Source of the DNA: Auricularia sp. M13 | Taxonomy: Eukaryota; Basidiomycota; Agaricomycetes; Auriculariales; Auriculariaceae | Length of the DNA: 64,000 bases | Direction: 5' to 3' | Assembly (NCBI GenBank): GCA_037042915.1 | Contig: CM073200.1 | Span: 3,592,832 to 3,656,831 of the forward strand | Part shown: piece by piece, positions 34,077 through 45,663 of the stretch | How positions within the stretch are numbered: the first letter of the stretch is position 1 | Layout: each line of letters starts with the position of its first letter | The notes under the pieces: model-generated | The model's database searches: none | What the model was told of the DNA's origin: nothing | What the model saw: the letters and a program-made list of their open reading frames with translations, nothing else | Made by a program: the position numbers and the translations under genes

Positions 34077-34881
34077 TCATCTCATTTTTCGGTCTTCAAA
34101 GAATCGCTGTTGATTACAGTTAGATAATTATTGGCAGTTTTGAAGAGACAGCCGCGACACGTACGCGTAGATGTCGGAGCTGCCATGTGCAGGTGGCAAT
34201 AATGACCACGATCTGGGCAATGCTATACCATACGGCGCGCGAGTTGGTGGCCTCGCTGAGGTCGCGGAAGGCGGCCTCGCGCTCGCGCTGGTAGCGCTGC
34301 TCGCGGCGGATGTCCTCGAGCTTGTCGTTGAGGTCGCGAATCTTGCCGGCGAGCTCGGAGACGTGGCTGCGGTCGTGCTCGGGGTCGTGCTTGGCGGCGC
34401 CGACGACGAGGTCGAGGTAGAGGCGGATGTGGGTCGCGGACGAGAAAAGGCCGGCGGTGTAGTTGGTCGAGAGGCAGATGGAGTGGTCGCCGGCGTCGAC
34501 GGACGTGAACGTGAACTTGCCCTCGGACGGCCCGCGCGTCTTGACGATGTTGTGTCCGCTGTGCATCTCCTGCGAGCTGCGTTAGTCGCCGGCGGTGGCG
34601 GCGAGGAGCTCAACGCACGTCGACGTCGACCTGAATGCCGAGCTCGTCGTTCTTGACGTACGCCTGCGCCTTCTCGTCCCATTCCAGCGCGCGGTAGTGG
34701 CCTGCGCAAGGTGCGGTGTGAGCCTCGGTGCGCACGCGAGCGGCGGGCGACGCAACGCGCCTTCGACAATGGTGTCGGTCGGCAGCTCCTCGACGAAGCA
34801 GCGCTGCTCATTCGAGTCCAGGTAGAAATGCAGGGCGCGTGCGCCCGCGACGGCGAGCGCGAGCATGGACAGTGCCCGCAT
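34077..34881 (-). CDS. p24/EMP24 family cargo receptor (GOLD domain)
   Basis: About 210 residues in four exons. Signal peptide MRALSMLALAVAGARAL, then a GOLD domain (NEQRCFVEELPTDTIVEGHY to STNYTAGLFSS) with the usual two Cys, a coiled coil (VSELAGKIRDLNDKLEDIRR) and one TM helix (IAQIVVIIATCTWQLRHL). The last exon supplies a short tail with a diphenylalanine (RRFFEDRKMR), the COPII signal of p24 proteins. It cycles between ER and Golgi as a cargo receptor in COPI/COPII vesicles. Intron 1 (34702-34760) begins with GC. The last intron is needed to reach the FF tail; reading through gives an unrelated end. The subclass (Erp1/Erp5-like gamma) is inferred. Confidence 0.88.
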
Positions 34882-34956
34882 ACTGAAATTAGTTGACGAC
34901 GAGAACGGGAAGAAACGAGGACGGCAGCGCCCGGCGTGCTCAGCTCTCTGCCCGCG
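34882..34956. promoter_or_regulatory. 75-bp divergent promoter, p24 / RPF1
   Basis: Only 75 bp separate the start codons of the p24 gene (minus) and RPF1 (plus). Both core promoters and both 5' UTRs must fit here or overlap the neighbouring gene. Confidence 0.6.
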
Positions 34957-36285
34957 ATGGTGCTCAACATCAAAAACAAGGTCAAGCGCGAGCAGGTCTA
35001 CCGCAAGCAGCGACGAGAGCACACCCAGGCCAAGCTCCAGGAACGCATCGAGCGTGCTGCGCTCGAGAAAAAGGACCCAGCTTTGCGCGCCGTGCGTCCG
35101 ACTGCCGACTTGCGAGCCAATTTCCTGACCTTATTGCTCAGAAACGCAGAGCCGAAAATGTGCCCAAGACGCAGGACAACATGCGCGATGCCTACGAGCC
35201 CCATAGGGAGGACGAGGACGAGCCAGAGGCAGGGCCATCCACCTCGCAGCTGCCGCCGAAAGACGCGGCTGGCGACGAGGACGAAGACGAAGACGACGAG
35301 ACGCCTCCGCGAACGCCGTCGTGCAAGGTGCTTATTACGACCTCGCCCAAGGTCACCAAGGCCACCTACGACTTCTGCGACGAGCTCGTCGGCGTATTCC
35401 CCGACTCCGAATTCGTCCGTCGTCTGCGCAAGAACCGCGCGTTCAGCATCGGAAACATCTCTATATGGGCCGCGCGCAGAGGATACACTGCGCTCATTGT
35501 GGTCAATGAGGATCGAAAAGTGCCCAGTGCGTTTGGGCTATCTTTTTTGCTTAGAATGTGGCTGAACAGCAAGCAGACGCTATAACGCTCGTCCAGCTCC
35601 CCGGAGGACCCACCGCGTACTTTAAACTCTCTTCCATAGAGCTCACAAAACAGATCTTCGTATGTAATTGCTCTTATTCAACGCGTCCCGTCTCAATTCA
35701 TCCGTTTAGGGCCATGCGCGCGCCAGTCCGCACCACCCCGAGCTCATCCTCAATGGATTCGTGACGACGCTGGGACATACCGTCGGCCGCATGTTCCAGA
35801 CCCTCTTTCCGCCGCTGCCCGAGTTCGAGGGCCGGCAGGTCGTCACGCTGCACAACCAGCGCGATTTCCTCTTCTTCCGCCGACACCGGTGCGCGCGTCT
35901 CGCCCTTCCCATTCACTCCATGCACGCATGTATCTAAATGGCGCCATGCGCATGCGCAGATACGCGTTCCGCTCGACGGAAAAGGTCGCGCTGCACGAAA
36001 TCGGGCCGCGCTTCACGCTCAAGCTCAAATGGCTCAAGAAGGGCCCGCCCGCGCCCAAGAAGGACGAGGGCGCCAAGAACGCGAACGCCGCTGCCGCGGA
36101 CGGCGAGGTCGCGCAATTGCAATCGCAAGAAGCCGGGCAGCCTGCGCAAACAGCGGAGGACGGGTATGAGTGGATATGGAAGGTGCGCCGTCAGAGCCAA
36201 AACCAACCCGGACCCCATTAATTAACGCTGACGCGCCGCCGAGCAGAAAGAACTCGAGACTTCCAGACGGACGTTCTTCCTATAG
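34957..36285 (+). CDS. RPF1: Ribosome production factor 1 (Brix domain)
   Basis: About 345 residues in six exons. The N-terminus is basic and coiled ([20 protein letters not shown]), then an acidic spacer, then a Brix domain beginning at [20 protein letters not shown] and running through [60 protein letters not shown] and [12 protein letters not shown]. It ends with [18 protein letters not shown], the classical Rpf1 terminus. Rpf1 acts in the nucleolus in 27S pre-rRNA processing and 60S assembly. The start at 34957 is the first ATG matching the family. No frame faults. Its 3' end is 66 bp from the convergent UCH gene. Confidence 0.95.
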
Positions 36286-36351
36286 CGGCAGCAGCAGCGG
36301 GCTGTTGTACATACATGCAGTACACCGTCTCCGTTATCGTATTCAAATGGT

Positions 36352-37654
36352 TCATGCGGGGAACACGCCCTCGGGCGGCGCAAGCGCGATCATGCTGAAC
36401 TGCAGGCTGCTCGAGAAGATCATGTACCTCTCCTTCACCACCTTCGCCACGGCCTGCGCCAGTCCAGATGATCAGCCATGGGGCTACATACCCTGCAGGA
36501 CTGAAGACGTACGTAGAGGAGGCCCTCTGCTGGAGCAGGGCCGCGGTCGATGGGCACGGGTCGCCGGCCGTCGAGCTCGATGACGCGCTGCTCGCCGCTC
36601 TCCGGCGCGGGCGCGAGCACGAAGACGACGTAGTGCAGGTCCGTCTCGTTGTCCTTCGGGATTGCGCTCTGCCCGCCCTGCGATGCATGTCGGCGTCAGT
36701 TGTCAACGGTCAGCGTGTATGTATGCGCACTTGGGCGGCCTCCTCGTGGATGTCGGCGAATATCTTTGTCTGCTCGAGAAGCTTGCCGCGCTCCTCCGGC
36801 GTCTTGTCTATTCGTGGGGCGCAGACGGATTATGCGTGAGATTCGGCGAGGGTAGAGAGCCATTTGGGATGGTTTGACAGACCGATGCACTCCTCTTGGA
36901 ACTTGTACAACGCGCTCTTGGGCGCGATCGTCACGTCCGTCTATGAAGCAGCAGAAGCAGCAGCGGCAGTGCCAAGACGGCGCTCTCAGCATCGCCAAGC
37001 TCGAGACTGGAGAGCGACGCACATTGAGGATGGCATGCAGCAGCGCAATCGTGCCGCATGCATTGGGAATCTGCTCCGTCCCGGCCCACGGTCAGCACGG
37101 GAATATGAGACGTGGGACGCGAGAAATGCGCACAGTCTGCTTGATGAAGACGAGTGAGGGGTCGACGGCCGGCTGGCCGCCCTCCTGCACGATGCGCGCG
37201 TCCTCCGCCTTGCGCGCCGCCTCGATAGTCTCTGCGATGGGGAACACGAGCAGCACGGCCTGGACGGGCTGCGTATCGTGTAAGCGATTGTTCTCCGTTG
37301 TAGGTAGCTGGCGGTCGCACCTGGGGCACGAGCGCTAGCAGCTGCCGCGCCACATGGCACCGTCAGCGCTGGCAACAAGGACACGGGAACAGCAGGGTAA
37401 AACGCACGTCGGGGTCGAGCCCGAAGACGTCGCAGAACTCGTACTGGCGCGTCGCGAGGCCCGCCTTCTTCGCCCACTACAGCGCAATGCGCGACAGACG
37501 TCATCATTTCACCGCGCAAAGCGCGATCGCTGGCCGTACGCACGCTGCTCAGAACCTGCGATGCGTTTCAGTTAGAAGCTGTCCCTCTACGCAGTTATCG
37601 ATCTGGATGCACCTGCGGCTCGGATTCCAGTGGGATCCACGGGTTTATCGACAT
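36352..37654 (-). CDS. YUH1: Ubiquitin carboxyl-terminal hydrolase, UCH family (YUH1/UCHL3 type)
   Basis: About 240 residues over ten small exons. MSINPWIPLESEPQ opens the protein, followed by WAKKAGLATRQYEFCDVFGL and LVPQPVQAVLLVFPI. Catalytic residues are visible: Cys in IPNACGTIALLHAILN, His in NETDLHYVVFV and Asp in VIELDGRRPVPIDRG. The ending YMIFSSSLQFSMIALAPP is typical. UCH enzymes cleave small adducts from the ubiquitin C-terminus and process ubiquitin or NEDD8 precursors. Exon 2 is a 12-nt micro-exon (37544-37555) coding VLSS. All junctions are in phase. Confidence 0.92.
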
Positions 37655-37859
37655 GACGGGCCAAGGACAAGGTGTGGAGGCAATCAGAGTTTACACTGTA
37701 GATCACCTGCCGGGCGATCCAATTGACTGTCTCCTCTCACTGTCGTCTGCCTAATCCCCTAGCCCAGGACACGAACACATTCTTATTTTAAAATGAAGTT
37801 GCTGTAAATTTCTACACTGATCGTCTACGTAAGATCAACACCTCCAAAATCCTCCGTAG

Positions 37860-39566
37860 TTACATTGGTACACTGAGTCTGCGTGTTGAGCACTCTACGC
37901 TTCCTGCACTTTCTGCAGGTTTATCGGGCGTCTTTTCGGCCTCGTGGTCGTGTTCGTAGCCCTCGAGCTTGATGTCGTTCAGACCGAGCTCTTCGTTCTG
38001 CTGCCATGTGCGCTCGTATGTCTCGATCGTCATGTTCGGGTCCGGGTCTGGCGCATAGAGGTTTTGAAGGTACGAATTGGCCACCGGGTCATCTAGAATG
38101 AGCGTGAACGGCTGCTTGACCTGTTTCAACTGCAACAACACCTGCATCAGCATTCCATTCAAACTCCCAACACATTGCGGGATTACCTCTTGCAATTTCT
38201 GCAGGAAGACCTTCATCGTGTTGTTCTCGCCCACCGCGTCCTCGGAGGAGAACACCTTCGAACTCAGCTCCTCGTATATCTGATCGAGGATGCCCTCAAC
38301 CGTGGTGAACCGGCCGCCCAGAGTGCCGGGCTCGAGCTTGAGCTCGATCTCGGGGATGTCGAGCCCGCACGTCTCGCTCTTCAGGATGTCGCGGCTCAGA
38401 TCCTCCACGTCCTCCACCTTGAGCGTGATCCTCTTGCCCTTGTCCGACACCGCTGCGCCGGACTTGATCTCGTTGTCTTTGTAGCCGCATTTGTCGCAGT
38501 TGGTCGACATGATGAAAATATCCTGGAAACGATAATGAGCATGCTGCACGCGATAGATCATCTGAAGCGCACCTTGAAGTACGGGATGTTGACTTTTTTC
38601 ATCATCGTGTCGACTGGCCGCTGACATGTCGGACAGTGGCCGTGGAAAACGAGAATTTCCTCGTTTCCAATCGACGTATCTTCGGTACTCGGTTCTGGGT
38701 GGGCAGGAGGCGCAGGTTCCTCCAGGGCTACGGCGTCGGGTGCAAGGCCAAGGAGACGTTCTGCTCCGGGGTACGATGGAACTGACTCATATGCCACTTG
38801 GGGTCAGCCATGGAGCCGAGAAACTCGACAAACGAGTTGCCGGCCGGGTCGTCGAGCTCGATGGTGAAGCTGCGCGCGAGCGGGTCCTCGGGCTGGGCGT
38901 TGGGGTCGGGGTCCTCCGGGACGATGGTTTGGAACTCGTCGATTATCGCCTGGATCTTGTCGTGCACCTCGGGCGTCGTGTACTTGCGCACGGGCTGGTC
39001 GAGGCTGAGATCCTTGACGGCGTCGCGCAGGATGCCCTCGACGGTGGTGAGCTGGCCGCGGCCGGGCGGGATGGTGAACTGGAACTCGGGGATGACGACG
39101 GTGCACGAGTTGGACTTGACGATCTGGCGGTTGAGATCGCCCTGGTTCGTGATGGCGCATTTGTAGTGTATGCCGAGGTCTGGTCGGGGCCGACGGTGAG
39201 CATGAGCCTGGCGCCGATGCGGAGGGGACGGGGAGGGCGCGCCTTGTATGCGGCCTGCGGACTGGACCTCGTTGTTGCGCGCGCCGCAGTCGTGGCATTC
39301 GAACGACATGACGATGATTTCGCGGAAATACGGTATCGACGTGAGCAGCATGCGCGTCGTGCCCTGCAAGCGGGGTCAGCGGGGGCGCATACAGGCTGCC
39401 GGAAAGCGTGGCGCACGTTGCCGCCGCACGACATGCACATGCTCTCGACCTGCTCGACGGGCGCGGGGCCATCGTCGTCGTTGTCGGGCGCGGCGGTGTC
39501 GTCCTCGGGCAGCCGGTCGGTCTTTTCTGCGAGCTCGCGGATGGCGGGGAACGCTGTGGAAGCCAT
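37860..39566 (-). CDS. ZPR1: Zinc finger protein ZPR1
   Basis: About 500 residues with two tandem repeats of zinc finger plus A/B domain, as in all eukaryotic ZPR1. Finger 1: CMSCGG and CHDCGARNNEV. Finger 2: HCPTCQRPVDT and CDKCGYKDNEIKSG. Each is followed by a TTVEGIL helix and a strand with FTIELDDPAGNSFV or FTLILDDPVANSYL. ZPR1 binds eEF1A and helps it fold. The start at 39566 gives MASTAFPAIRELAEK. Intron 39180-39242 starts with GC. One base is missing at 38752-38753 between PEQNVS and LGLAPDAVALE. The gene is essential in yeast, so error in the assembly is likelier than loss. Confidence 0.93.
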
Positions 39567-39675
39567 GGTCGAAGATTGGTGGCGGGCGGCCGGAGCATCG
39601 CGCCTGTATCGCCGCGCCTTTTCAGAGTCCGCCTTTTCGAGCCTTGTCTTGTAGACACTGCGTTGGTTGTGGCCG
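39567..39675. promoter_or_regulatory. 109-bp divergent promoter, ZPR1 / MPE1
   Basis: 109 bp between the start codons of ZPR1 (minus) and MPE1 (plus), too short for two independent promoters of usual size. Confidence 0.55.
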
Positions 39676-41785
39676 ATGGCGTCGTTCGTGTACTACAAGT
39701 TCAGGTCCCAAAAGAACGAGTCCCGCATCCAGTTCGACGGCACCGGCATCTCCGTCTTCGACCTCAAGCGCGAGATCCTGCTCGCCAACAACTTTGGCAA
39801 GGCAAACGACTTTGACCTCGCCCTCTACGACCAGCACGACCAAGGTGAGCCCCGCCTAGTGCCCAGCCGGAGACCAGCGTCCAATGTCCCGTGTGTAGAG
39901 TACAAAGATGATACAGCCATCATCCCGCGCTCGTCGTCCGTCATCGTGAGCAGACTGCCCGCCGCAAGGCCTGGTAAGGGCCGCGCAGCCCACTATCTGG
40001 CCGGCGCAGACTCGTCGTCGTCTCGCCCAGCGTCTTCTGCCTCGTCCCAGCCGTTCAGAGGCCCCTCTGGCCCCATGTCCCGCAGGTTTGACACGCATGA
40101 GCCGCACAAACCTGCATCTGCGCCTCCCGCTGTGAGTCACTCTGTTGCCACTAGAGCGCAGCTCCCTGAGCTCCGCGGTGCTTCCCAGCCTTCGACGACG
40201 CCGGTGTCGGTGGCCGGTGACGAGGCTGCCAGCATTGCCGCCATGTTTGCTGCCACGGAGCATCAGTGGGAGGAGACCCAGGAGAAGATGTCACAGTGTG
40301 TACAGTCAGAACTTGAAATTGTTTATCGCTCTAATCGTTTCCAGCGCCGCTCGCATACCATTTGGTGGAACGAGAGGCGGCGCCGTACGCAAGGCCTACG
40401 TGCCTCATACGCAGGGTCCGCAACAGGAGCATACGCCTCGGCCCACACCACCCGGCTACGTGTGCTACCGATGTGGCCAGAAGGGTCCGTGCTCGTCTTC
40501 TATGTGCATTGTGCGCCACACACTGACTGTTGCCTCCGCTCAGGCCACTGGATTCAGGATTGCCCGACGAACAATGACCGTGAATTCGACAATCGGCCTC
40601 GCATCAAGCGCACCACTGGCATACCGCGCAGCTTCCTCAAGCCCATCGAGCAGCCCACAGATGGCTCGCTGACCGCCGGCGTCATGATCACGCCTGAGGG
40701 CGGCTACGTTGTTGCACAACCCGACGCGTATGTCATCTTTCTCCGAGCGCCCGTGTCTCATGATTCAAAAACTGACATGACACCGCCTTTGATTTAGTGT
40801 TGCGTGGCAAAAGCAAACAACCCGGACAAAACCGCTCACTGAGGCAGACATCCGCGCCAAGCCGCCGTCGGACGCCTCGCTCGCGTGTTCGTTGTGCTCG
40901 CGCCTGTTCCGCGAGGCAGTAAAGACTCCATGCTGTGGTGCGGTATATTGTGAAGAATGTATCCAGACACACCTATTGGAGCATGACTTCGAGTGCCCGG
41001 CCTGTCATTCCAAAATTCCCTCCCTCGACAAACTCGTGCCCGAGAAAGCTGTCCGCGCCCGTGTGCAGGCTCACATTGACAAGGCGCTTGCAGAGAGCAG
41101 AGCGGCGTCTGCGAACGGTGAGAAGGTTGAGTCTGGCAGCGGCACGCCCACGACGAAGGCCTCGCAGGTGTGTGCGCCCCCGTCGTCTGCCGTAGACTCG
41201 AATAACAGGCGTTCTCCGCATAAGGCATCGAACGGCGGGCTCACAGATGACATATACAGCAACGAACCCTCCTCGTCTGAACAGCAGCAGCAACTCTTCC
41301 CCGAGCCCGCGCAGATTCAGGCCCAGATCGACCAGGTGCACTCGATGTTGAAAAACCCGGGCCTGTCGCACCAGGCGCGCATGCAGCTGCAGATGCAGCT
41401 CCCGCAGCTCAACGGCCAGCTCGAGCGCGCGCGCATGGTCGCGACGCTCGCCGAGGCCGCGCTGGCGAACGCCTCAGCAGGCGCGTACGAGATGAACATG
41501 CCCCCGATGAGCATGAGCATGCCGATGAGTATGAACATGGGGGGCGGCTACCCGATGAACGGCGGCGGTATGATGAACCCCATGGCGCCGTCCTGGAACC
41601 CGAACGAGTACAGGCCGCAGTGGACGAATCCCTTCCCGAACCAGCAGCCCGCCGGGCTCGACTCTGCGTACCAGCGCCTGCCTGTGAACAACCGCCGGCG
41701 CGGGCTGAAACGAGATCGTCCGTCTGACTTTGTCGAAGTGGGCGGCGACGGCTCGGCCAACAAAGTCGCGCGTTATTGGGAGTAG
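39676..41785 (+). CDS. MPE1: MPE1/RBBP6: DWNN, zinc knuckle and RING-like subunit of the cleavage and polyadenylation factor
   Basis: About 630 residues in five exons. The DWNN ubiquitin-like domain opens with MASFVYYKFRSQKNESRIQF and GTGISVFDLKREILLANN. A CCHC zinc knuckle follows (CYRCGQKGHWIQDC), then a RING/U-box (CSLCSRLFREAVKTPCCGAV, CEEC, CPAC). The C-terminus is Gln- and Met/Pro-rich (MSMSMPMSMNMGGG). Mpe1 is a core part of yeast CPF and links poly(A)-site recognition to ubiquitin chemistry. The start at 39676 (not the upstream ATG at 39667) gives the invariant MxSFVYYKF. All introns are in phase with no frame faults. Confidence 0.95.
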
Positions 41786-41997
41786 AGACTCGTGAGTTTT
41801 AAGGTGATGACGCTGCGGGTCTCTCTTTAACCTGGTCTGCGTAGGCATTCATCTATGTTATGTGTTGCATGGAGAGTTTGGACTTGTGTCGCAGAGCTCG
41901 CATTTTTCGCATTTTACAAATTACAGCATGTTCGCTAGCTAGCTACATACAATCATCCGCACGCAATCCACCGCCTGTTGCATCATGCATGTGTGCC

Positions 41998-44196
41998 TCA
42001 GGATGCCTCTAGAACGGGTCCGCGCGCATTGGAGCTTGCGTTGGGGTTTTGTCCTTTCCGCTGCAGTAGCAATTCTTGGTATTGCTCCCATGTCTTGATC
42101 AGCTGTTGTACATAGAACGTCAGTGCCAAAGAATAATGTCATAAACGTCGTACGAACCTGTTTCTGGCGTTTGATCATGCCCTCCAAGAACTCCTCAAGA
42201 GCATCTTTGAAGTCCTCCACACGCTCCTGCTCGAAGCGGTTGAGCTCCGACCTGAGCAGCTTCGTGACGTCCTCGAACTCATGCTTCCCGTCGTTGGCCT
42301 TCTTCTCCGCCTCAGCGATCTCAGCGAGCGCAAACGCGATGCGGTCGGCGGCGACGCGGCCCTGGCGGCGCGCCTCCTCGTGGTTCTGCTTGACGCGGCG
42401 CGCGTGCGCCTCGGCGCGCTGCCAGGCGTTGAACGAGCGCACGCGCGAGGCGTACGCCATGCGCACGCTGCTCGTCAGCCGCGCGTACTCGTTCACCGTC
42501 GCCATGATCGTCGCGACGTCGTCGCGCGCCTGCGCGGTGTGCAGCTCCGCGGACGTGCGCGACACGTCGCTCAGCACGCCGAGTAGGTGCGAGAGGTGCT
42601 TGCTCAGGTCCGACGCGCCCAGCTGCGAGATCGCGTCCGCGAACTCAAGAATTACCGTGGCCACCTCTGAGCGCGTGCGTTAGCGAACGGAGGAAGGGAA
42701 GACGAAACGAGGGAAACGTACGCGCATGCTCCTTCGAGACCATGTCGATGGCTTTCGCAAGCCCGCGCAGCTGTTGCTCCAATCCTTCAAGATACGATTT
42801 GCGGCTCTCGAGCCACTGCGCATGGGCGGTATAAGCTCCCTGACAAAATATGACCAAAAACAACACACCTCATCCGTCTCATAAAACTTGTTTCCGGTGA
42901 GCGTGCTCCCAATAGTGCTCAGCAGCCCGCTACGCTCGTCCTTGCGATGCTTAACCTCAAGCGCAAAGTTGTCCGACTCCAAAAACAGTTTCAAGTCAGG
43001 ATCATCGCCCAGCAAGGGGTGGTTGGCAATTTTCTGGATGCACTTGTTGAGCCCGATACGTCTGTTCTCGACGAATGTGTCCTCGAAACGACCGAACGAA
43101 TTCTTCTCTGGGACAGGCGGGACGATAACACCCGGATTGTTGAGCGACAGTGTCTCGTAGAGCCAGAGGAAGTCGCTGTACCGCCGCAGCACAGAGAACT
43201 CTGACTTGCGGTACAGCTTGGAGGTCGTCTGTGGGGAATGCGTCAGAAATGAACAGTGCGAAAGGACTGAACGTACCTTGGTGTGCACAGTGTAGATGAT
43301 ATGGGCGCTGATAGGGTCTCCAACCTTCTGCGGGTCGCCGACGGTGATGATGAACTTGGGAGGGGACTTCTTTCCAGCGGGCGCTGCGGTGGACGATTGA
43401 GCGGCGTCGGTGCTTTGCTCCTAAGCATGTCGCGATGAGCAGGGGTCTGAACATGCACAGTTGAGTTGCATCTTACGGGTTGTGGTTCCTGCTTGGGTTC
43501 CTGCGACTCGGTAGGCGGTGGAGAAGGCGAGCGCGCCCGAGGCTCGCTTATGAACCTGCTCTGAGTGGTGGCAGCCCATCCTGGGACCTCGCCGCCGAGC
43601 GAGAGACCGTGTTCGAAGGAGCGCGCACTTGGTGGAGGGTCCAGTGGGGACGTCAAGGGCACAGTAACAAGAGGCGCCGGGGGTGCAAGCGGTGTTGGGA
43701 CGCCTGATGTTGTTGGGGACACTATGGGCGTTGCGGCATGCGAGGATGTATTGCGCGAGTGCGGCGACGACGAGCGAGTCGTGTCCAGCGGCGACGGCGT
43801 GGGCGGCGCCGCCTTCTTTAGTGATGGCGACTCGGGCGCTGGCTCAGGCTCTGGGTCTGCTAGCGGCGGCGGTGTGGAGGCTCTCGGCGGCGGTGGCTGC
43901 GAGACTCGGTGTGCTGCGGCCGGCTTGGGCGGCGGCTCCTCGTCGTCGTCCTCAGGGATGGGCAGCGGTCCTGCGTCGGGCGCCACAATGGTCGAGGTGA
44001 CATGCGCAGGCTGCTCGCGCTCCGGCTCGTCGGCGAAGGCATTGGGGTAGTCGATGTCGGCCTCGCGCTGTGCCTGGAAGTCGGCCGACTCTGGGTAGAC
44101 GGCCCACGGGTCCGGCGACGGCGGCCTGTGAGCAGCAAAGGCGTTCTGGAACGGGTTGTCCGGCGAGCGGATGAGATCGTCGAAGCCGTCGTCCAT
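41998..44196 (-). CDS. VPS5: VPS5-like retromer sorting nexin (PX-BAR)
   Basis: About 640 residues. A long acidic/Pro-rich N-terminus (MDDGFDDLIRSPDNPFQNAF) leads to a PX domain (FIITVGDPQKVGDPISAHII, then YRKSEFSVLRRYSDFLWLYE, VPPVPEKNSFGRFEDTFVE) and a BAR domain (WLESRKSYLEGLEQQLRGLA to ALEEFLEGMIKRQKQLIKTW). This is the layout of Vps5/Snx1, the membrane-bending subunit of retromer, which returns receptors from endosome to Golgi. I choose the start at 44196; an in-frame open stretch extends upstream into the ALG5 coding region but lacks an ATG in place. The gap between PX and BAR is a 53-nt intron (42816-42868). Confidence 0.92.
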
Positions 44197-44242
44197 GTCG
44201 CTCAGAGTCACTGGCAGGCCGTCGGGATTTCTCCGAACGAGG
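44197..44242. promoter_or_regulatory. 46-bp divergent gap, VPS5 / ALG5
   Basis: The chosen start codons of VPS5 (minus) and ALG5 (plus) are only 46 bp apart. The VPS5 frame stays open across the gap and into ALG5 exon 1, so the VPS5 transcript probably starts inside ALG5, or the reverse. Confidence 0.55.
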
Positions 44243-45510
44243 ATGGACTCGGCCACCTACCAGCTCGTCGCCGCGACCTCGGGCGTGCTGCTCGCGTCGG
44301 TGAGTGCTGCCCCCGCCGCACCCAGGCTGTGATGAGCTCTGCATATGCATCATCCTTGTTCTTCGAGCGCTGGGCTCTGCGCCAGCGCGAGGACGACAGC
44401 TACAGTGGCATTTCTCGATCTCTGAGCCCCCCCTTGTTCCCGCTGCCTCATCTCAGCCCTTGAACACGCGCTAACCTGCGCCCACGAACAGGCCCTGGTC
44501 TCGCTGATACTGCTCTCGCCCAGCCCGCTGACGTCGACGGAAGAAGAGCGCGTCTATGTTTCTGCCACGTCGCCCGAACCGACACCCTTGCCCTCCACAA
44601 AAAGCCCGGCCACGGTCGCGCTCTCAGTCATCGTCCCAGCATACAATGAGGAAGAGCGGCTTCCCGGAATGCTCGAGGACGCCTTGGCCCATTTAGAAAA
44701 CACCCCACAATGGCAGGGGCGTTCATTCGAGGTCGTCGTAGTCGACGACGGGTCCGGGACAGCACGCATGACGTCGCGATACGCCTTTCAGAAGAGCACA
44801 AAAACAGGGCTGAAATACGCGTCGTGAGGCTGCTAAAGAACCGAGGGAAGGGCGGAGCAGTGACCCATGGCATGTTGCATGCGCGTGGAGAACGCCTGCT
44901 CATGGTCGACGCGGACGGTGCAAGTCGATTTTCCGACATCGACACGCTGTGGGAGGAGCTGGACGGCATTGTCGAGGACGACAAAGACGGCCGCGCGGTT
45001 GCCGTAGGCAGCCGTGCTCACCTCGTGGGTACTCAAGCAGTTGTCAAGGTTTGCCATTCTACTGCTCGTATTTCCTTTCCAAACTGACCGCAATTCCCCT
45101 AGCGCTCCGCAATACGCAACGCGCTCATGTACTCATTCCACTTCATTCTCAAGACGCTCGGCGTCGGCCACATCCGCGACACACAATGCGGCTTCAAGGT
45201 AAATTGTTGACGCCACTTCTTCCATCTGGGAGGCTGATACAGAGCAGCTTTTCACTCGTCCAGCCGCATTGCAGCTCTTTGGCTCCTTGCATCTGACGAC
45301 GTGGATTTTCGACGTCGAGCTGCTTATTCTAGCGCTCATACTCGACATCCCAGTCGTCGAGGTTCCGTGCATTGGCACGAGGTGGCAGGATCCAAGCTGA
45401 ACTTGATGAGCGACTCCATTGGGATGCTGAAAGACCTCCTTGTGCTGCGCGCCAACTACGCGCTGGGGCGGTGGACTGCGCGGCGTCAATGGCAGCCTAA
45501 TAGACCCTAA
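44243..45510 (+). CDS. ALG5: Dolichyl-phosphate beta-glucosyltransferase ALG5
   Basis: About 325 residues. An N-terminal membrane anchor ([20 protein letters not shown]) precedes a GT2-fold domain: [83 protein letters not shown], and [11 protein letters not shown]. Alg5 moves glucose from UDP-glucose to dolichyl phosphate at the ER membrane for N-glycan assembly. Intron 1 (44300-44492) is 193 nt, long for this genome. Two one-base losses in C runs break the frame: 44754-44755 (after VVDDGS) and 45365-45366 (before the conserved [16 protein letters not shown]). The rest is fully conserved. Confidence 0.92.
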
Positions 45511-45663
45511 CTTATGATAGTACCGCGGAAGGACGCTTTGTAATGTTGCTGTTAGAATCCAGAATCTGTGAAAGTGTGCCTGGCTGTGGTGGTGTCGCGT
45601 ATCGTCTTCCGGCCGGAATGAGCCGCAGGTAGTCCTTCACTCTTCGTCTTACCACCGGCGGCC

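Noticed and set aside
38626-39654. 342-codon plus-strand open frame opposite ZPR1
   Set aside because: Antisense shadow with no recognisable domain; the minus strand encodes ZPR1.
42816-42868. A 29-nt intron in VPS5 between PX and BAR domains
   Set aside because: The first AG gives a 29-nt intron in frame, but the next AG gives a normal 53-nt intron and restores the conserved ETDEWLESRKSYLEG segment.
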